A stretch of 64,000 bases of DNA from Halorientalis sp. IM1011 (GTDB taxonomy: Archaea; Halobacteriota; Halobacteria; Halobacteriales; Haloarculaceae): assembly GCF_001989615.1 (NCBI RefSeq), contig NZ_CP019067.1:2976001-3040000 (forward strand). Direction: 5' to 3'. A model generated the notes under the pieces. That model made no database searches. It was not told the origin of the DNA and worked only from the letters and a program-made list of their open reading frames with translations. Below, piece after piece: positions 36,855 to 45,783 of this stretch (within the stretch, counting starts at the first letter, position 1; every line of letters starts with the position of its first letter). The position numbers and the translations under genes are program-made.

Positions 36855-37310
36855 ATGACGACGGTCACGCTCGTCGGGACCCGGCTCGCCGAAGTCGGGA
36901 CCGAGTTCGTCTATCAGGGGGAGGCCGACGCCTGCGAGGGCTGTCCCTACCGGGACCAGTGTCTCAACCTCGCGACCGGCCAGAAGTACCGCGTGGCCGC
37001 GATCCGGGAGAACGCCTCGACGCTCGACTGTGCCGTCCACGACTCGGGAGTCACCGCAGTCGAGGTCGAGCCGGCCCCGGTCGTCGCGAACGTCGACGCT
37101 CAAGGTGCCTACGCCGGGAGCAAAGCCACGCTGGAGGGCCCCTGTCCGCACACCGGCTGTCCCTCCCACGAATACTGCGAACCGGCTGGCGCGGAGTTCG
37201 ACGAGGAGTACCGGATCGACGAGGTGGTCGGGGAGCCACCGCACGACTACTGTATGCTCGATCGAGATCTGAAACTCGTGGAGTTCGCGCCGCCGGCCGA
37301 CGAGGACTGA
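36855..37310 (+). CDS. UPF0179 family cysteine-rich protein
   Basis: A 151-residue archaeal UPF0179 protein. It has 'GTRLAEVGTEFVYQGEADACEGCPYRDQCLNL', and later 'GPCPHTGCPSHEYCEP' and 'PHDYCMLDRDL'. The repeated Cys-x2-Cys-x4-Cys-type clusters suggest metal or Fe-S binding. The family is near-universal in Euryarchaeota and its function is not known. The start at 36855 is the ATG before TTVTLVG; longer forms are antisense to the lipoprotein. Confidence 0.9.
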   Translation: MTTVTLVGTRLAEVGTEFVYQGEADACEGCPYRDQCLNLATGQKYRVAAIRENASTLDCAVHDSGVTAVEVEPAPVVANVDAQGAYAGSKATLEGPCPHTGCPSHEYCEPAGAEFDEEYRIDEVVGEPPHDYCMLDRDLKLVEFAPPADED

Positions 37311-37328
37311 CGGCACAGGCCCTCGCGG

Positions 37329-38120
37329 TCAGGACTCCAGCGTCCCGACGCGGTCGGCGGCGTAGCCGAACACGTTCTCGTAGCCGTACGGCGACATCAG
37401 TACGGGATAGAAATCGGTTTCGGCGACGTACTCCCGACCGTCGGCCGCGGCGTAGGGCTGGCCGGCCGGGACCTCGTGGAAGTTCGTCGCGAACACGTCG
37501 TAAGCCTCCGCCGAGTCCTTGGGCACCGCGTTCGTGAGCCGGTAGACCGGCAGTTCGTCGCGGTGGGGTGCGTCGTCGTCGGGCAGCGCACCCGTGGCGG
37601 CGAGGAACTCGCGGGTCACCTGCACGGCGTTCTCGGCGGCCGTGTCCGAGCCCTGGAACCCGCACTCGACCTCGATCAGCCGGCGGGTCACCTCGAACAG
37701 CCGGCCCTCTTTGAAATCGCAGGTCTCGACGACGGCGTCGACCGACAGCCGGGGACAGATCCGACGTTCGTACTCGCGGACCTCGTCGACCAGCGCGAAC
37801 AACCCCTCGTAGGACTGGGTGGAGTGCAGCGCGAGGATCTGACAGTCCGACACTTCCATCGAGAGCTCGTGTGCCAGTCGGGACTCGTGGGTATCGCCGT
37901 CGGGGTTGCCCGGGAACGCGCGGTTGAGGTCCTCGTCGACGTACCGGACGTCCTGTTCCTGGGCCTTCTCGTTGGCGATCACGAACTTGACGGGCCGCTG
38001 GAACTCCAGGTCGGCCGAGAGCAGCGTCTCGACGGCGTGGACGCCACAGGGTTCGTCGCCGTGGATCCCGCCGATGACCGCGATCTCCGCGGGGCCGTCG
38101 CCGACGGTCTCGACTCGCAT
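37329..38120 (-). CDS. succinylglutamate desuccinylase/aspartoacylase-type zinc hydrolase
   Basis: A 263-residue M14-like deacylase. Zinc and catalytic motifs are 'IGGIHGDEPCGV', 'DEDLNRAFPG', 'ALHSTQSYEG' and a Glu in 'LIEVECGFQGS'. It is shorter than the enzyme at 14.3-15.3 kb and has a different C-terminal beta domain. The substrate is unknown; N-acyl amino acids are typical. It lies tail-to-tail with UPF0179. Confidence 0.85.
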   Translation of the reverse strand: MRVETVGDGPAEIAVIGGIHGDEPCGVHAVETLLSADLEFQRPVKFVIANEKAQEQDVRYVDEDLNRAFPGNPDGDTHESRLAHELSMEVSDCQILALHSTQSYEGLFALVDEVREYERRICPRLSVDAVVETCDFKEGRLFEVTRRLIEVECGFQGSDTAAENAVQVTREFLAATGALPDDDAPHRDELPVYRLTNAVPKDSAEAYDVFATNFHEVPAGQPYAAADGREYVAETDFYPVLMSPYGYENVFGYAADRVGTLES

Positions 38121-38187
38121 CGGTTCACTACAGCGGCCGACTCGTCTTAGTACCCACGAAACTGTGACGGGTCTCCCGCGAGACAGG

Positions 38188-38676
38188 TCAGTGCTCCAGC
38201 GACTCGACGTAGGCGAAGTCGGCCTCGGTGGCCTCCGGCCGGCGCTCGTCGAGTGTCACCTGCCACCCTGCCAGCACTGTGGGATCGGTCAGCGCGTTCG
38301 TCAACACCGTCCGGACGTCGAGCAGGTCGACGCCGTAGTAGTCGTTCGGCACGTCCCGGAAGTACTGGAGCGCGGTGCGAAAGAGCGAGCGCATCCCGTC
38401 GTCATCTTCGAAATCGACGTGTTTGTACGCGCCGGCGGCGACCTGCACCATCCCGTGGAGAAACTTGCTCTCGGTCGACCCGCGTCCGTAGTTGTACCAC
38501 TCGTCCTCGAAGCAGTCGTGTGAGTCGTGGTACTCGCCGGCGTTGTAGAGGGCGACGCCGTGGATCGTCGCGCGCCGAAGGGTACCGTGTTCCCAGCGAT
38601 CCTGCTCCGGGAGCCACCCCGTCGGCTCCCCTCGTACCGGGGGCCCGACCGACTCGTCGCGCGTGTGTTCGTCCAT
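38188..38676 (-). CDS. DUF309 family protein
   Basis: A 162-residue all-helical protein with the DUF309 signature: '[23 protein letters not shown]', then '[17 protein letters not shown]' and a helical end. The conserved His/Glu residues suggest a possible metal site but no activity is established for the family. It is divergent from the histidine kinase gene. Confidence 0.88.
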   Translation of the reverse strand: MDEHTRDESVGPPVRGEPTGWLPEQDRWEHGTLRRATIHGVALYNAGEYHDSHDCFEDEWYNYGRGSTESKFLHGMVQVAAGAYKHVDFEDDDGMRSLFRTALQYFRDVPNDYYGVDLLDVRTVLTNALTDPTVLAGWQVTLDERRPEATEADFAYVESLEH

Positions 38677-38786
38677 CGAGTCGATCTTGGGCTGTCACGC
38701 TCGTCAATCCGTCGACCGACGAACCCCGGATTTTGGCTCTCGCCACTGCATTTATATTATTGTCTCGGCAAATCGAAAAGAGTTCG

Positions 38787-39680
38787 ATGAACGCGTCACG
38801 GTTCGCTGGACTCACCCCGCTGAAAATCGCGCTCGCGTACGCCGTCGCCGGTGCCGTGTGGATCGCGTTCTCGGATCGTGCGCTGGTCGCGCTGTTCTCC
38901 GACGGGCCGCTGTTCGACGCCGTGATGACGGGGAAGGGGTGGCTGTTCGTCGCCGTATCCGGCGTCGTCCTGTACGCGATGATCTCCTACCGGGAGCGGG
39001 CGCTCCGGGAGACGCGGACGGAACTGGAGCAGTCCCGGACGCAACTGTCGATCCTCCATCGCGTGCTCCGACACAACCTCCGGAATCACTGTACCGTCGT
39101 CCGGTCGTGTTCCGACCTGATCGAGCGCGAACGGGCCGACGAAGAGACGCTGGCACGGATCCGTCGAACCACCGACGACCTCGTCGCCCTGAGCGAGAAG
39201 TCCCAGCACCTGAAATCGCTGCTGGAAGCCGACGACACCACACACCGCATCGATCTGAGTGAGCGCACGCGTGACCTGGTTCCGGAACTCGACGCGTCGT
39301 ATCCGGACGCGACGATCGAGACGGAGCTAGCGGACGCGGCCGTCGCGAGCGTCGTCGACCAGTACGACGTGGTCCTGGGAGAACTAGTCGGCAACGCCGT
39401 CGAGCACCACGACGCACCGGACCCGACGATACGGATCAGCGTCGCCACGGACGACGCTGGCGACGTTTCCCTGGTGGTCGCGGACGACGGCCCGGGGATC
39501 CCCAGTATGGAGCGGAGAGTCCTCGAGGACGGGATCGAGGAACCGATGTTTCACTCACAGGGGCTCGGCCTGTGGCTCGTCCGCGTGTTCGTCCAGCAGT
39601 CCGGGGGCGATCTCCGGGTCGAGGACAACGATCCGCGCGGGACGGCGATCAGAATCACGCTGCCTGCCGCGTCCGACTAG
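38787..39680 (+). CDS. membrane sensor histidine kinase
   Basis: A 297-residue protein. Two transmembrane helices (residues about 12-30 and 47-65) have a short extracytoplasmic loop and no separate sensor domain. The H-box is 'LHRVLRHNLRNH', the N-box 'ELVGNAVEHHD', the G1-box 'VADDGPGIP' and the G2 'QGLGLWLVRV'. A TATA element 'ATTTATATTA' around 38751-38760 is placed for leaderless initiation. No response regulator lies nearby, as is common for haloarchaeal kinases. It may sense membrane state or ions; the signal is unknown. Confidence 0.9.
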   Translation: MNASRFAGLTPLKIALAYAVAGAVWIAFSDRALVALFSDGPLFDAVMTGKGWLFVAVSGVVLYAMISYRERALRETRTELEQSRTQLSILHRVLRHNLRNHCTVVRSCSDLIERERADEETLARIRRTTDDLVALSEKSQHLKSLLEADDTTHRIDLSERTRDLVPELDASYPDATIETELADAAVASVVDQYDVVLGELVGNAVEHHDAPDPTIRISVATDDAGDVSLVVADDGPGIPSMERRVLEDGIEEPMFHSQGLGLWLVRVFVQQSGGDLRVEDNDPRGTAIRITLPAASD

Positions 39681-39706
39681 AACCGGTAGCGATCGACAGT
39701 TCGGTA

Positions 39707-39865
39707 TCACCGACCGGCGCGTGTTTCCGTGATTTCGGGATAGCCACACGCCGGACAGTTCAACCGCTCGCGCTCGAACGTCAGCGAGCAGCCGCCACAG
39801 CGGTAGGTCGGACTCGAACGGAACCGTTCGCGGATCGTCTCGATGATTCGGGGTGCTCGATCCAT
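39707..39865 (-). CDS. small rubredoxin/zinc-ribbon protein
   Basis: A 52-residue protein with one zinc ribbon: 'YRCGGCSLTFERERLNCPACGYP' gives Cys-x2-Cys and Cys-x2-Cys. The N-terminal 25 residues are basic ('MDRAPRIIETIRERF'). The frame runs open to 40114, but the start at 39865 is the first that leaves a compact domain. Its role is unknown; zinc-ribbon or rubrerythrin-like electron transfer are both possible. Confidence 0.72.
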   Translation of the reverse strand: MDRAPRIIETIRERFRSSPTYRCGGCSLTFERERLNCPACGYPEITETRAGR

Positions 39866-40043
39866 CGCTTCGACACTCCTCGTTTGTGAACACTCTACAA
39901 TAAAACTAGCCCGTCCGACCACTTTTTGCCCAAATAAAGCTACAGCAACTTTGCAACACTCGCACAAACTGTATTTTCGACACTCTATATCTCCGATCGT
40001 TAGAAATGTAGAAATCACTCGTCCAACCGTTTTCCGTGGAATC

Positions 40044-40050
40044 TTTATAT
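40044..40050 (+). promoter_or_regulatory. TATA box of tRNA-Leu
   Basis: TTTATAT is centred about 30 nt upstream of the tRNA 5' end at 40077, the archaeal promoter spacing. The 210 bp between the zinc-ribbon gene and this box hold no gene that I can see. Confidence 0.65.
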
Positions 40051-40076
40051 CGGAGACTATCCAGTACAGGACGCGT

Positions 40077-40160
40077 GCGAGGGTAGCCAAGCCTGGAAAC
40101 GGCGGCGGACTCAAGATCCGCTCCCGTAGGGGTCCAAGGGTTCAAATCCCTTCCCTCGCA
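40077..40160 (+). tRNA. tRNA-Leu(CAA)
   Basis: Class II tRNA of 84 nt. Acceptor GCGAGGG pairs with CCCTCGC and the discriminator is A. The D-arm is TAGCC-type, and the anticodon arm GCGGA-CTCAAGA-TCCGC gives anticodon CAA, followed by a long variable arm and a T-arm GGGTTCAAATCCC. There is no intron and no encoded CCA. A structured segment follows at 40166-40432 with two further copies of its 3' end. Confidence 0.95.
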
Positions 40161-40165
40161 TCGCA

Positions 40166-40255
40166 CGCGGCGCTACCACGCGCCGCGGCCGATGCACGAA
40201 GGGTTTGAACGCTGTCGGACCGTGTCCGACTGAAGTTCAAATCCCTTCCCTCGCA
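40166..40255 (+). repeat. T-arm palindrome and tail copy behind tRNA-Leu
   Basis: GCGGCGC/GCGCCGC (within 40166-40187) is a first hairpin. GGGTTTGAAC (40201-40210) is an inverted T-arm. GTCGGAC-CGT-GTCCGAC (40214-40230) is a perfect triloop hairpin. 40235-40255 repeats the last 21 nt of tRNA-Leu (40140-40160) exactly. A 10-nt tail copy (TTCCCTCGCA) recurs at 40427-40436. The layout matches that behind the other two tRNA genes. Confidence 0.75.
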
Positions 40256-40432
40256 CTGTTGGCCACTACGGCCCCTCGCAAACAGTGCAGGAAGATCCGA
40301 AGCGAGGCCGACCATCGGGAGGCCTCGAAGCGAACGGGACAAGCGAGACTCGCCGGAAGAAGAGTCTCGATATCCGAACGGGCGGAGCCCGTGAGGGAAC
40401 GCAATGTCCCGTGAGCAGGAGCGATCTTCCCT
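40253..40432 (+). ncRNA. candidate structured RNA (six nested perfect helices) downstream of tRNA-Leu
   Basis: Perfect helices: P0 40253-40260/40281-40288 (8 bp); P1 40290-40297/40423-40430 (8 bp); P2 40303-40309/40321-40327 (7 bp); P3 40334-40340/40406-40412 (7 bp); P4 40344-40351/40362-40369 (8 bp); P5 40378-40383/40387-40392 (6 bp, GGA loop). P1 encloses P2 and P3, P3 encloses P4 and P5; none conflict. No ORF fits. It is probably co-transcribed with tRNA-Leu. It could be an RNA gene, a 3' processing element or a folded mobile palindrome; I do not recognise a known RNA family. Confidence 0.45.
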
Positions 40433-40560
40433 CGCAAACCTCACACTAGACGAAACGAACTGTCCACTCGCGAGCGGTGCGGCTGGGCCCTCGGTAAAAA
40501 GAACCGGTTCTAGCCGGGGCATTTTTAAATAGGTTGAGGCGGATTACTGTCGAGTAGTCC

Positions 40561-41724
40561 ATGAGACGTCGCGCATTCCTTGCGACGGCTGGCACGTTAC
40601 TCACCGCTGGGTGCGGGGCTATGAGCGGTGGGCGCGGCAACGGTCGTGGGGCCTACGCCGACGGGGTAACCAACATCAGCGATTCGGATATGAGCTTCGA
40701 GGGCATGGGGGAGGACCAGAACTTCTCCATGGGGGAGATCGAAGACAGGGACTTCGAGTTCGAAGCGGGCGCGTTCGAGGCCGACTTCGAGTCGCGGTTC
40801 GGCGAAGACGGTGGCGAGACGCAAACGCCCATCGAGACGGATCCGCGCGCGACCGAGTTGATGACCGAGTCGATGAAGAAGATTCAGAAGACCTACGAGG
40901 CCTATGTGGGGCAGGTTGGATCCGACGCGAATCTAATGAACGTTAACGCGTCCATCGAGTCGTTCAACGCGCCGCGGATCCGGCGGCTGGCACAGGAGGC
41001 GCGGGACCCGCTGGAAGAAGCCACCGAGTACGCGCCCGAAGACCAGAAGAACATCATCCTGTCGCTCGTACAGGTGACGATATTCCTCGAAGATCTGGCG
41101 CGGGTCCGCGAACAACTGAACGAGGCCCACGACGAGTTCCGCTACGCGGTCGAACGGCTCTACGCGGAGAATACGGGACAGCTCGAATACACGGCGCTGC
41201 CCAAGATCAAGGAACACTACAAGGAAGGCCGGTCGCTGTACCGCCCGCTCAAAAACGAGATCGACCCCGAGGCGGTGGCCGTGTTCGAGCCGGTCGGTGC
41301 CGTCTACGACGACAAGATCGACCAGGTCCGCGCGGAGATCTGGGCGTTCCAGGACTTCCACAGTGGTATCCGATCCGCCGCGAACGCGTTAGAGAAGTTC
41401 GAGAAGGGCGTTCCCGCGTTCTACAACCGGAACTACGAGCAGGCACTGTCGCCGCTCAACACGGCCGAGTTCAGGTTCGGAACCGCACAGTCCGACTTCG
41501 GGGGCGTCGAGGACTCGACCGGGATGCAGGAGAAAGCGAACGAAGTCGCCGACGTCATGGGGGCACTCGAAGGCGCGGCGCAGGCGCTGCACCGGGCCGC
41601 CGAGGTGAAGGTCGAGGACGAGGCCCAGCCCCAGTTCTACGAGGCGCGACGCGCGGCGGAGCGGGCCGTCCACTCGAACGAGATCGCCTCGGACATGCGC
41701 ACGGCCAGTCAGATCATCCTTTAA
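40561..41724 (+). CDS. Tat lipoprotein with helical repeat-like domain, uncharacterised
   Basis: A 387-residue predicted lipoprotein. 'MRRRAFLATAGTLLTAGC' combines an Arg cluster, a short hydrophobic core and a lipobox at residue 18. A Gly/Met/Asp/Glu-rich low-complexity stretch (about 20-80) follows, then a long alpha-helical domain (about 95-385) rich in Ala, Glu and Arg. A TATA element 'TTTTTAAATAGG' near 40521-40532 fits leaderless start at 40561. Function unknown. Confidence 0.78.
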   Translation: MRRRAFLATAGTLLTAGCGAMSGGRGNGRGAYADGVTNISDSDMSFEGMGEDQNFSMGEIEDRDFEFEAGAFEADFESRFGEDGGETQTPIETDPRATELMTESMKKIQKTYEAYVGQVGSDANLMNVNASIESFNAPRIRRLAQEARDPLEEATEYAPEDQKNIILSLVQVTIFLEDLARVREQLNEAHDEFRYAVERLYAENTGQLEYTALPKIKEHYKEGRSLYRPLKNEIDPEAVAVFEPVGAVYDDKIDQVRAEIWAFQDFHSGIRSAANALEKFEKGVPAFYNRNYEQALSPLNTAEFRFGTAQSDFGGVEDSTGMQEKANEVADVMGALEGAAQALHRAAEVKVEDEAQPQFYEARRAAERAVHSNEIASDMRTASQIIL

Positions 41725-41750
41725 TTGTCCCCGGTCCCCGAGGGTTCGGT

Positions 41751-42545
41751 ATGGACGATCCGATCTCCCTCGCCGCCCGGGCGGCGCGTGCCGGCGGTAC
41801 CGTCGCGGCCGAACGCTTCCGGTCGGACGTACGCTTCGAGACGAAAGCACACAAGAACGACCTGGTGAGCGACGCCGACGCCGCCGCTCAGGACCGCGTC
41901 GTCGCACTGCTCTCCGGGGAGAGCGACGCCCCGGTCGTCGGCGAAGAGGCGGATACGCCGTCGACAGTTCCGGCGAGTGGTCCAGCCTGGATCGTCGATC
42001 CCATCGACGGGACGGCCAACTACCTCCGGGGGATGCGCCTGTGGGCGACTAGCGTCGCGCGCGTCGAAGACGGCGAGCCGGTCGCCGGGGCGACGGTCAT
42101 GCCCGCGATGGACGACGAGTTCTTGGCGGACGACGGCGAGACGCGACTGAACGGGGAATCGGTCTCGGTCAGCGACCGGACGGATCCGGAGACGTTCGCG
42201 GTCGCGGTGCTGGGCTGGGGGCCACACGGCGAGCGCGACGCGTACGCCGCACTCTCGGAGGCGGTGGTGCGGGAGTGTGGCGACATGCGCCGGTTCGGGA
42301 GCATGCAGTCCGCGCTCGCGTTCGTCGCCAGCGGGGGTCTCGACGCTGCGATCACGACGCGGCGACCCAACCCCTGGGATTCGGTCGCCGGCGCGCACAT
42401 GGTCCGGGCGGCCGGCGGAACCGTCACGGATCTGAACGGCGGGCGCTGGCGACTGGACAGCCAGGGACTCGTCGCCTCGAACGGGGCCGACCACGAACGG
42501 CTGGTGGATCTGGCCCGGGACGTGGCTGCACGCGTCGACGGGTGA
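41751..42545 (+). CDS. inositol monophosphatase family protein
   Basis: A 264-residue IMPase-fold phosphatase. Motifs: 'HKNDLVSDADAAAQ', 'VVGEEAD' (metal Glu), 'WIVDPIDGTANYLRG' (metal Asp pair) and 'RPNPWDSVAGAHMVRAAGG' (third metal Asp). Archaeal IMPase-like proteins act on inositol phosphates, fructose-1,6-bisphosphate or NADP; the substrate here is unknown. Start at 41751 lies 26 bp after the preceding gene. Confidence 0.93.
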   Translation: MDDPISLAARAARAGGTVAAERFRSDVRFETKAHKNDLVSDADAAAQDRVVALLSGESDAPVVGEEADTPSTVPASGPAWIVDPIDGTANYLRGMRLWATSVARVEDGEPVAGATVMPAMDDEFLADDGETRLNGESVSVSDRTDPETFAVAVLGWGPHGERDAYAALSEAVVRECGDMRRFGSMQSALAFVASGGLDAAITTRRPNPWDSVAGAHMVRAAGGTVTDLNGGRWRLDSQGLVASNGADHERLVDLARDVAARVDG

Positions 42546-42635
42546 GCGAGAGAGCGGGCGAGCCGTGAACCCGATCGTGTTCGTCCATCGCACAGGATCG
42601 GAACCCTGAAACGCGCGGCTTGCGCGGTGTCGAGC

Positions 42636-43781
42636 ATGCAGGTGTTCGAGCGGATGGACGCCGGGCGTGCATGGACGGCGGCCGCCCTGGCAGGGATCGC
42701 GGCGCTGGTGCTGGGCTCGCTGGTGTTCTACGATACGGTCTACCGCGGGTTCGTCTGGCACTACTTCTGGGGGCCGGTATACGCCGACGCGCACAACGCG
42801 GTGGCGGCAGTTCACCAGGGCGACTCGGTGGAGTTGTTGTACAGCGAAGCGGCGCGCCAACAGGCCATGGCCGCCGGCAAGGTCGTCGCCGAACCGGGGT
42901 ACACAATCGTCTCGGAGGTCGGCTACATGATCCTCCTGCTGTTCGGGTTGATCGGGGTCCTCGAGCTGGTCCGCCGGCTCGGTGTCGGGCGGGACCGGGA
43001 CCTGTTTTTCGCGCTGGTCCCGTTCATGCTCTTCGGCGGCGCGTTGCGGGTCGTCGAGGACGCCAACGACGCCGTCCCGGAGGGGGTCAGTCAGGCCATC
43101 GCCTACCCGTGGAACTCGCTGATCATCAGCCCCGTCATCTACTTCACGGTCTTTTTCGTGACGCTCGCCTCGCTTTTGGTCACCATCTACCTCCGCCGGA
43201 AGGGCTACGTCGAGACGTACGCGAGACCGATGGCGGCGGTCGGGAGCGCGGCCTTCCTCCTGACGTTCGGCTACCTGACCAGCCTCGCCTTCACAGCCGA
43301 CTACGTGAACTTCTACCCGCAGGTCCTCCTGAGTGTGGTCGCCATCGCGACGCTGCTCGCCGTCGGCATCTACCTGGGCGTCGACCGATTCAGGCCGGAG
43401 ATCAACGCTGGTACGGGCCTGATCGGGCTGGTGGTGCTGTGGGGCCACGCCATCGACGGCGTCGCGAACGTCGTCGCGGCCGACTGGCTCGGCGCGCTGG
43501 GACTGCCCGCCGCGATCAGGTACAGCCCGAAACATCCCGCCAACGCTTTCATCATCAGTGTGGCCGAGACCGTCTTGCCGGCGTCGCTGCTCTCGACGCT
43601 GGGCTCGTCCTGGCCGTTCCTGCTCGTGAAACTCGCGGTCGCGCTGGCGGTGGTGTGGATCTTCGACCGGGAGATATTCGAGGAGAGCCCGCGCTACGCG
43701 TTGCTCCTGTTGACCGCCATCGTCGCGGTCGGGCTCGGGCCCGGAACGCGCGACATGATCCGCGCTACCTTCGGCATCTAG
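42636..43781 (+). CDS. DUF63 family multi-pass membrane protein
   Basis: A 381-residue archaeal DUF63 protein with about nine or ten hydrophobic helices. Typical segments are '[13 protein letters not shown]', '[23 protein letters not shown]', '[14 protein letters not shown]' and '[14 protein letters not shown]'. The position after the IMPase gene with a 90-bp gap is consistent with one operon. Start at 42636 is an ATG; a GTG at 42627 is possible. The function of DUF63 is unknown. Confidence 0.9.
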   Translation: MQVFERMDAGRAWTAAALAGIAALVLGSLVFYDTVYRGFVWHYFWGPVYADAHNAVAAVHQGDSVELLYSEAARQQAMAAGKVVAEPGYTIVSEVGYMILLLFGLIGVLELVRRLGVGRDRDLFFALVPFMLFGGALRVVEDANDAVPEGVSQAIAYPWNSLIISPVIYFTVFFVTLASLLVTIYLRRKGYVETYARPMAAVGSAAFLLTFGYLTSLAFTADYVNFYPQVLLSVVAIATLLAVGIYLGVDRFRPEINAGTGLIGLVVLWGHAIDGVANVVAADWLGALGLPAAIRYSPKHPANAFIISVAETVLPASLLSTLGSSWPFLLVKLAVALAVVWIFDREIFEESPRYALLLLTAIVAVGLGPGTRDMIRATFGI

Positions 43782-43927
43782 AGTTTCCGCAGTGCGGACT
43801 CCGGGTAGTACCGACCGCCGCAGTTCTGACACGCTGCCACGGTCACCGTCGCACCCGCGCGCTCGACCTGTCGCCGGACGAGAGTCTGGCCACAGTCCGC
43901 ACACGGGAGGTCGAATTCGGTCGTCAT
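43778..43927 (-). CDS. 49-aa zinc-ribbon protein
   Basis: A tiny ORF too short for routine calling: ATG at 43927, stop CTA (minus TAG) at 43778-43780, overlapping the DUF63 stop. It encodes [17 protein letters not shown], continues with a linker, then [17 protein letters not shown]: two Cys-x2-Cys pairs 24 residues apart, the layout of a single zinc ribbon. Many such micro zinc-finger proteins exist in haloarchaea and several affect motility or stress. I see no good TATA box at its start. Confidence 0.65.
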   Translation of the reverse strand: MTTEFDLPCADCGQTLVRRQVERAGATVTVAACQNCGGRYYPESALRKL

Positions 43928-44024
43928 GGACACGTAGGTCGCTATCGGTCGGTGCGTACCGATCCGCGAGCCACCCTATGTGTACGTCTCGCACACTGTG
44001 CAATAAACCTTCGCAGACCTGTCA

Positions 44025-45743
44025 CTACGGGTAGGGGTGGTGGTCCCGGTCGAGTCGCGCCTCGAACCCCATGCTCTGGGGAACCGACTCGGCACGCTCG
44101 CCGAAGTAGGGGGCGTCGAAAAAGAGGGGCTGGGCGCTCGGGACCACGGCACGAACCGCCTCGAACCCGAGCGCATCTACGTCGCGAGTGGTGAGTCGCG
44201 AGCCGTACACGTCCAGATCCGCGTCCCGCAGCCGCTCCACGACGGCGTCGAGATGGTCCCGGCCGGCCGGAACCTCCGCGGGCCCGACCTGCTCGGCCGG
44301 GACGCTACTCCCGACGGCGAGGAACGTCTGGGCCTCGCCGGGAAAGTCCGCGAAGTGGCCGATGGCACCGCTCTCCGCCATGGCGTCCTCCCGGCCCATC
44401 CCGCGGAGTTCGAGCCAGTTCTGGAGAGCTTCGGCGAGCGCCGACCGTGCAGCCCGGGCCGGATCGAGGTGGGCCGAGAGGCCGACGGCGAAGCGGGGCC
44501 ATTCCTCCCGGTGGACGGCTGCGGCGACGACGGGCACGTCCACGTCCTGAGTCAGCAGGAGCGGGACCACGTCGAGTCCCTCCGACTTCGCCCGGCGGCG
44601 CAGGGTCCCGAAGGTCTCGTCCTCAACCGACAGGCCGAGCGGGTCGAACGTCGAGTACCAGGACAGCATGGCGGCGTCGCGCTCGATGATCTCGTACAGC
44701 CCCGAGAGCAGCGCCTCCACGGTGCTGTTGCCGAGTCCGAGACCCGTCGTCACGGCCGGCCGAAACCGCTCGGTCGGCGGCGGGAAGTGGACGAACTCGG
44801 CGGGGAGCCACACGTCGCCGTCCGTGTCGAGGTTCCGGCCGGGGACCCACTCGACCTCTGTGTGTTCGTCGGCGGTCGCCCACCCGTCGCCGTCGGCACA
44901 GACGAACGTCGAGGGCGGGACCGCGTCGTCGATTTCGGCGGCCGTGCCGGTCTCGAACTCGGCGGTGCGGTAGACGCCGGCGCTGTAGCGCTCGTAGCCC
45001 TCCCCCAGCGCCTTCATGAACGCCGCGTTCCAGTCGGCGTCGACGCCGGCGGCCTGTCGAGGCGCTGTCGCGTCGCTGAACTCGCTCGTATCGGCGACGT
45101 TCGCCAGGTAGTAGGGGGCCGGGAAGGACTCGGCTTCGCCGACCTCGGCGACGACGCCGACCCGGTCGTCAAGCCCCTGCTCGGCGCGGGTCAGCGCCTC
45201 CTCCAGATCGCGGTCGACGTGATCGAGGTGGAGTCGCCGGTCGCGCTCGCCGGCACAGACGCAGCCCGGGACCGGGAGAAACTGTCGCTGGGCGTGGGGA
45301 ACCTCGATCACGCTCCCGATCACCGAGGATCGCTTACCCCCGACGAGTTTCGCGGCCTCACGGCCGGCGATGGCACCGGCGAAGCGGGCGGTCTCGGGAT
45401 CGGGGGCGGCCTGCGGTTCCTGATCGGGATCGGCGTTCGAGCGTACCCGGGACTGGAGACAGCGGTAACAGGCCGTCCCGGGGCCGAACCCGGCGACGGC
45501 GGCCTCGACGACGGGGTAGCCGCCGACGCCGCCGATCTCGACCGCGAGCCAGGGGACCCCCGCCTCGCGCGCGCGTTCGTCGACCGTCTCGAAGGCCACG
45601 TCGCCGGCCTGGCCGACCACGACCGCCAGGTCGGACCCGCCGACGACCGCCGGGTCGAGGTCCGTGACTTGCGCGTCGACGTCTCCCAGCGCCGCGGCGA
45701 CCGCCTCGCGCGCCGGTCCCGAACCGACGAGAGCGACTGTCAT
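44025..45743 (-). CDS. YcaO-domain protein with N-terminal E1-like domain (TOMM cyclodehydratase type)
   Basis: A 572-residue fusion. The N-terminal ~190 residues are an E1/ThiF-like remnant with a zinc cluster (CYRCLQSR and a Cys-x-Cys in GCVCAGE). The C-terminal ~370 residues are a YcaO ATP-dependent domain with the ATP/Mg motifs 'ALGEGYERYSAG', 'GLYEIIERDAAMLS' and 'ALAEALQNWLELRG'. The protein ends HPYP, near the Pro-rich ends of TOMM cyclodehydratases. It could make thiazolines on a peptide, or modify a ribosomal/MCR-type protein. No precursor peptide, McbC-type oxidase or transporter is present nearby, so the target is unknown. Start at 45743 is preferred over 45836. Confidence 0.88.
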   Translation of the reverse strand: MTVALVGSGPAREAVAAALGDVDAQVTDLDPAVVGGSDLAVVVGQAGDVAFETVDERAREAGVPWLAVEIGGVGGYPVVEAAVAGFGPGTACYRCLQSRVRSNADPDQEPQAAPDPETARFAGAIAGREAAKLVGGKRSSVIGSVIEVPHAQRQFLPVPGCVCAGERDRRLHLDHVDRDLEEALTRAEQGLDDRVGVVAEVGEAESFPAPYYLANVADTSEFSDATAPRQAAGVDADWNAAFMKALGEGYERYSAGVYRTAEFETGTAAEIDDAVPPSTFVCADGDGWATADEHTEVEWVPGRNLDTDGDVWLPAEFVHFPPPTERFRPAVTTGLGLGNSTVEALLSGLYEIIERDAAMLSWYSTFDPLGLSVEDETFGTLRRRAKSEGLDVVPLLLTQDVDVPVVAAAVHREEWPRFAVGLSAHLDPARAARSALAEALQNWLELRGMGREDAMAESGAIGHFADFPGEAQTFLAVGSSVPAEQVGPAEVPAGRDHLDAVVERLRDADLDVYGSRLTTRDVDALGFEAVRAVVPSAQPLFFDAPYFGERAESVPQSMGFEARLDRDHHPYP

Positions 45744-45783
45744 TGGGGGTCGAACGCGACCGGGGGTCAAAAAAGCGCGTGCC

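Noticed and set aside
41721..44003. 760-codon minus-strand ORF across IMPase and DUF63
   Set aside because: Arg/His/Asp-rich antisense shadow; both sense genes have clear motifs.
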